From: Candidatus Gallipaludibacter merdavium
Lineage (GTDB): Bacteria > Bacteroidota > Bacteroidia > Bacteroidales > Paludibacteraceae
Direction of reading: 5' to 3'
NCBI GenBank assembly: GCA_017694875.1
Contig: JADIMG010000055.1
Span: 16,521-80,520 of the forward strand
DNA: 64,000 nucleotides
Shown here: piece after piece, positions 61,104 to 64,000 of the stretch
Layout of the letters: each line of letters starts with the position of its first letter
Position numbering within the stretch: the stretch's first letter is position 1
Translations under genes and position numbers: made by a program
The notes under the pieces: model-generated
The model's database searches: none
What the model was told of the DNA's origin: nothing
What the model saw: the letters and a program-made list of their open reading frames with translations, nothing else

Positions 61104-64000
61104 ATGGAACAAAATTTCTTTCCACAACGCCCATCAGTTACTCCTACCATATATGCTTACAAACTGTTAGGAGTCAGTTCACACAAAGGCTATTTAAAGG
61201 TTGGCTATACCGACCGTACAGCCAAAGAACGCATAGACGAACAGCTTCATACCAGCAAAATAAATTATGAAATAGTTTTGGTGGAGTCGGCCATGACCAA
61301 TGACGGCTCTTGTTTTACAGATAAAGATGTGCACAAAATTCTTGTACATAATGGCTGTACACGTCTTAATCCGCTTGATAAAACAGATGAGTGGTTCAGA
61401 TGTTCAACAGCTGACGTGAAGGCCGCTATACTTTCACTGCGTACAGGCCTTGTCAATGAGGAAAACAGAACGCAAAATTTTGCTATGCGTCCAGAGCAGT
61501 ATAGAGCAGTAGAACAGACAAAAAACTATTTTGAGCGGACAAAAAGAGAAGAACCCGGAAGAACACCAAAGTTCTTATGGAATGCCAAGATGCGTTTCGG
61601 AAAAACGTTTGCCAGCTATCAATTGGCAAAGAAAATGAATTTGTCGCGCATACTCATTCTTACATTCAAGCCTGCGGTTGAATCTGCCTGGCGCGATGAC
61701 TTGATTTCACATATCGACTTTGAAGGATGGCAATATATATCCAACAAGGATGCAAGGAATAATAATCTGAATATTGACCAGGAATTTGCCAGGGCCGACA
61801 AATCAAGGCCAATTGTTGTATTTGGTTCGTTTCAAGACCTTCTTGGTACAAATGAGTCAGGAGGCATAAAAGCCAAAAATGAATTTATACATATTACTAA
61901 TTGGGATTTGGTCATTTTTGACGAATACCATTTCGGGGCATGGAAAGAGAAGGCCAAAGAATTATTTGAAAAGGAAGATGAAGAAAGTGCTGTGGATTTT
62001 GATGCGGAGAAATACCAGAAAGACGAGGCAAGCAATGCCATTAATGAAACATGGCTGCCCATTTCTACAGAATATTATCTGTTTCTGTCTGGAACGCCAT
62101 TCAGAGCCATCAACAATGGTGAGTTTATTGAAGAACAGATTTTCAACTGGACCTATTCTGACGAACAACGTGCGAAGAATGATTGGAAAGGTGGTAATAA
62201 CCCTTATGCAACATTGCCACGCATGGTAATGCTTACTTACAGAATGCCCGATGAAATACAGGAGGTTGCCCGACAAGGAGAATTCGATGAATTTGACCTG
62301 AACGTGTTTTTTTCCGCAGAAGGTAGGGGTGAGAATGCAAGATTCAAATATGAAAATGAAGTGCAAAAGTGGTTGGATCTTATTCGGGGTTCATATCTGC
62401 CGGCAAGTATTGATGACTTGAAACTGGGTCAAGACAAACGCCCACCAATGCCATACAGTGATACAAGATTGCTCCATGTGTTGTCACATACTTTGTGGTT
62501 TCTCCCTAATGTGTCATCTTGTTATGCAATGGCTAATCTTCTGAAACAAAGGCAAAACAAATTCTATCATGACTACAAGGTAACGGTCTGTGCAGGAAAT
62601 GCAGCTGGTATAGGTATAGATGCATTATTTCCAGTCTTGGCAAATATGGGTGATCCATTGAAAACAAAAACCATAACACTTACATGTGGAAAGTTGACAA
62701 CGGGCGTTACTGTTAAACCATGGACGGGCATATTCATGCTTCGTAATCTGAAAAGTCCGGAAACCTATTTTCAGGCAGCTTTCAGAGTGCAAAGCCCATG
62801 GGAGGTTAGAAACGAAGAGGGTAGTAAAACCATTATGAAGAAGGAATGTTATGTTTTTGACTTTGCATTGGATAGAGCTTTGCGTCAGATATCAGATTAC
62901 AGTTGTCGGTTGGATATAAACGAATCCAATCCAGAGGCAAAAGTGGGAGAATTTATTAAGTTTCTGCCTGTTCTGGCTTACGACGGTAGTTCAATGAAGG
63001 AGGTGGATGCCCAGGATATTCTTGATATTGCTCTGGCGGGTACATCAGCAACATTGTTGGCCAAAAGGTGGGAGTCGGCACTTCTTGTCAATGTGGATAA
63101 CAATACGCTCAGGAGGCTGTTGGATAGTCCGGAGGCAATGAAAGCCTTAATGAATATTGAGGGCTTCCGCAATCTGAACAACGACGTAACAACCATAATA
63201 AATAAATCGGAAGCGGTTAAGAAGGCAAAAAAGGAGAACCCAGATCCATCCAACAAGGAGAAAAAGGAACTCTCTGACGAAGAAAAAGAAATCAAGAGCA
63301 AACGCAAGCAGATACAGGAGAAACTGATAAAGTTTGCAACACGTATTCCCGTCTTTATGTATCTGACCGATTATCGTGAACGATGCCTTAAAGACGTTAT
63401 TACGCAATTGGAGCCGGGATTATTTAAAAAGGTAACAGGATTGAATGTGGCGGATTTTAATATGTTGTGCTCTTTGGGAGTTTTTAATGCACCGCTTATG
63501 AATGATGCAATCTTTAAATTTAAGCGTTATGAAGATGCCAGCTTAATATATACAGGCATTGATCGCCATCGGAAAGATGAAGTTGGTGGATGGGATACAA
63601 CTATACCCAAATCACAATATGAAAGGTTGTTCTACAACCAGCAGGCTACTATGGTGAATGATGAAATGGTTACGTATGCAGGAGCAATAGAGCTACCCAA
63701 CGAAAATAAGTACGATACGCTAACAGATAGGAAAAAGACAGGAAATCAACCTAATACGCGTACGATATCTGTAGTCCCGTCGGCAAAGTATGATAATGCA
63801 GTCCGTTTGTCAGTTCCACAGATGTCACAAGCAGAGATACTTTTTAAGGCACGATTGGATGCATTATCCATAAATAGTCACGTTCATCACAAGAAATTTG
63901 GCAAAGGAGTAGTTGTAAAAATCAACAAAAACGAGAAATTTATTTATATCAAATTCCTTTTGGGCGAAAAGAAATTCATTTTTCCAGATGCATTCATTTC
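61104..64000 (+). CDS. GIY-YIG/superfamily 2 helicase protein of a restriction-like system (3' end outside window)
   Basis: The frame is open from ATG 61104 to the window end (965 codons plus two bases visible, no stop). An N-terminal GIY-YIG-like/T5orf172-type nuclease domain is about residues 15-100 (TIYAYKLLGV, KGYLKVGYTDRTAKERIDEQ, TDEWFRC). The superfamily 2 helicase motifs follow: LWNAKMRFGKTFASYQL (I, about residues 158-174), VIFDEYHFGAW (II, about 271), FLSGTPFRA (III), QAAFRVQSPW (VI, about 557). A highly charged coiled coil lies at about 700-740. The last visible residues, about 928-965, form a HxKFGKGVVVKIN...KKFIF motif typical of UvrD/CarD-type C-terminal modules. Likely the restriction/translocase subunit acting with the two methyltransferase subunits. 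Confidence 0.83.
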   Translation, partial: MEQNFFPQRPSVTPTIYAYKLLGVSSHKGYLKVGYTDRTAKERIDEQLHTSKINYEIVLVESAMTNDGSCFTDKDVHKILVHNGCTRLNPLDKTDEWFRCSTADVKAAILSLRTGLVNEENRTQNFAMRPEQYRAVEQTKNYFERTKREEPGRTPKFLWNAKMRFGKTFASYQLAKKMNLSRILILTFKPAVESAWRDDLISHIDFEGWQYISNKDARNNNLNIDQEFARADKSRPIVVFGSFQDLLGTNESGGIKAKNEFIHITNWDLVIFDEYHFGAWKEKAKELFEKEDEESAVDFDAEKYQKDEASNAINETWLPISTEYYLFLSGTPFRAINNGEFIEEQIFNWTYSDEQRAKNDWKGGNNPYATLPRMVMLTYRMPDEIQEVARQGEFDEFDLNVFFSAEGRGENARFKYENEVQKWLDLIRGSYLPASIDDLKLGQDKRPPMPYSDTRLLHVLSHTLWFLPNVSSCYAMANLLKQRQNKFYHDYKVTVCAGNAAGIGIDALFPVLANMGDPLKTKTITLTCGKLTTGVTVKPWTGIFMLRNLKSPETYFQAAFRVQSPWEVRNEEGSKTIMKKECYVFDFALDRALRQISDYSCRLDINESNPEAKVGEFIKFLPVLAYDGSSMKEVDAQDILDIALAGTSATLLAKRWESALLVNVDNNTLRRLLDSPEAMKALMNIEGFRNLNNDVTTIINKSEAVKKAKKENPDPSNKEKKELSDEEKEIKSKRKQIQEKLIKFATRIPVFMYLTDYRERCLKDVITQLEPGLFKKVTGLNVADFNMLCSLGVFNAPLMNDAIFKFKRYEDASLIYTGIDRHRKDEVGGWDTTIPKSQYERLFYNQQATMVNDEMVTYAGAIELPNENKYDTLTDRKKTGNQPNTRTISVVPSAKYDNAVRLSVPQMSQAEILFKARLDALSINSHVHHKKFGKGVVVKINKNEKFIYIKFLLGEKKFIFPDAFI

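Overview
The window is a piece of a Bacteroidota chromosome, order Bacteroidales. The evidence is a near-universal -7 promoter box of the form TAnnTTTG (often with TTG/TTTG about 19-20 bases upstream), weak Shine-Dalgarno sequences, and lineage-typical genes: a CoaX-to-LptC operon, DUF4494, a GldF-type permease, PorT-like barrels, a TonB-receptor-like barrel with a carboxypeptidase-regulatory-like domain, PCMD-domain and DUF4139 proteins, and a pepT-gcvT pair. I cannot name the species. I see no rRNA, CRISPR array, insertion sequence or integrase. There is one tRNA (Arg-TCT).

Layout. 1-517: 3' end of mltG. 514-6926 (minus): rlmN, a large secreted amidase, an SGNH esterase, a PCMD protein and a universal stress protein, tightly packed. 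7132-8510: divergent fabG and bcp. 8797-12719 (minus): coaX, an FadL-like outer-membrane protein, a TPR protein and lptC. 12886-18365 (minus): a tiny acidic lipoprotein, an acyl-CoA synthetase, a small membrane protein, an M28 peptidase with a membrane domain, and mutY. 18534-20011 (plus): tRNA-Arg and two tandem Hsp20 genes sharing a conserved leader. 20259-21957 (minus): PAS protein, lipoprotein, fabD. 22394-24727 (plus): pepT and gcvT. 24811-28482 (minus): YfcE-like phosphodiesterase, PorT-like barrel, a shortened MetH and a lone GldF-like permease. 28626-32750: PagL-like outer-membrane protein, then a large TPR protein and a Crp/Fnr regulator on the minus strand. 33108-38749 (plus): outer-membrane receptor-like barrel, then DUF4494-yggS-recQ. 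38884-48492 (plus): pheT, an OprO/P-like porin, a HisD-like protein that has lost its catalytic residues, a DUF819 membrane protein, and two similar Omp85-type barrels around a small anchored protein. 48544-56202: RelA/SpoT synthetase (minus), Pif1-like/HRDC helicase and glgP (plus). 56365-58224 (minus): DUF4139 protein.

The right end (58411-64000) is accessory. A promoter-like box is followed by four stable hairpins, the last with a T run (a candidate structured RNA or attenuated leader). Then comes a restriction-modification-like module of two DNA-methyltransferase subunits and a GIY-YIG/superfamily-2 helicase protein whose reading frame runs off the window.

Best leads: (1) the HisD-like pseudoenzyme embedded in an envelope-transport operon; (2) the 58411-58840 structured-RNA candidate next to the methyltransferase/helicase module; (3) a MetH reduced to its folate and B12 modules, abutting a GldF permease that has no partner genes; (4) the shared leader of the tandem Hsp20 genes. 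Functions are inferred from motifs and remembered family patterns; no database search was possible.
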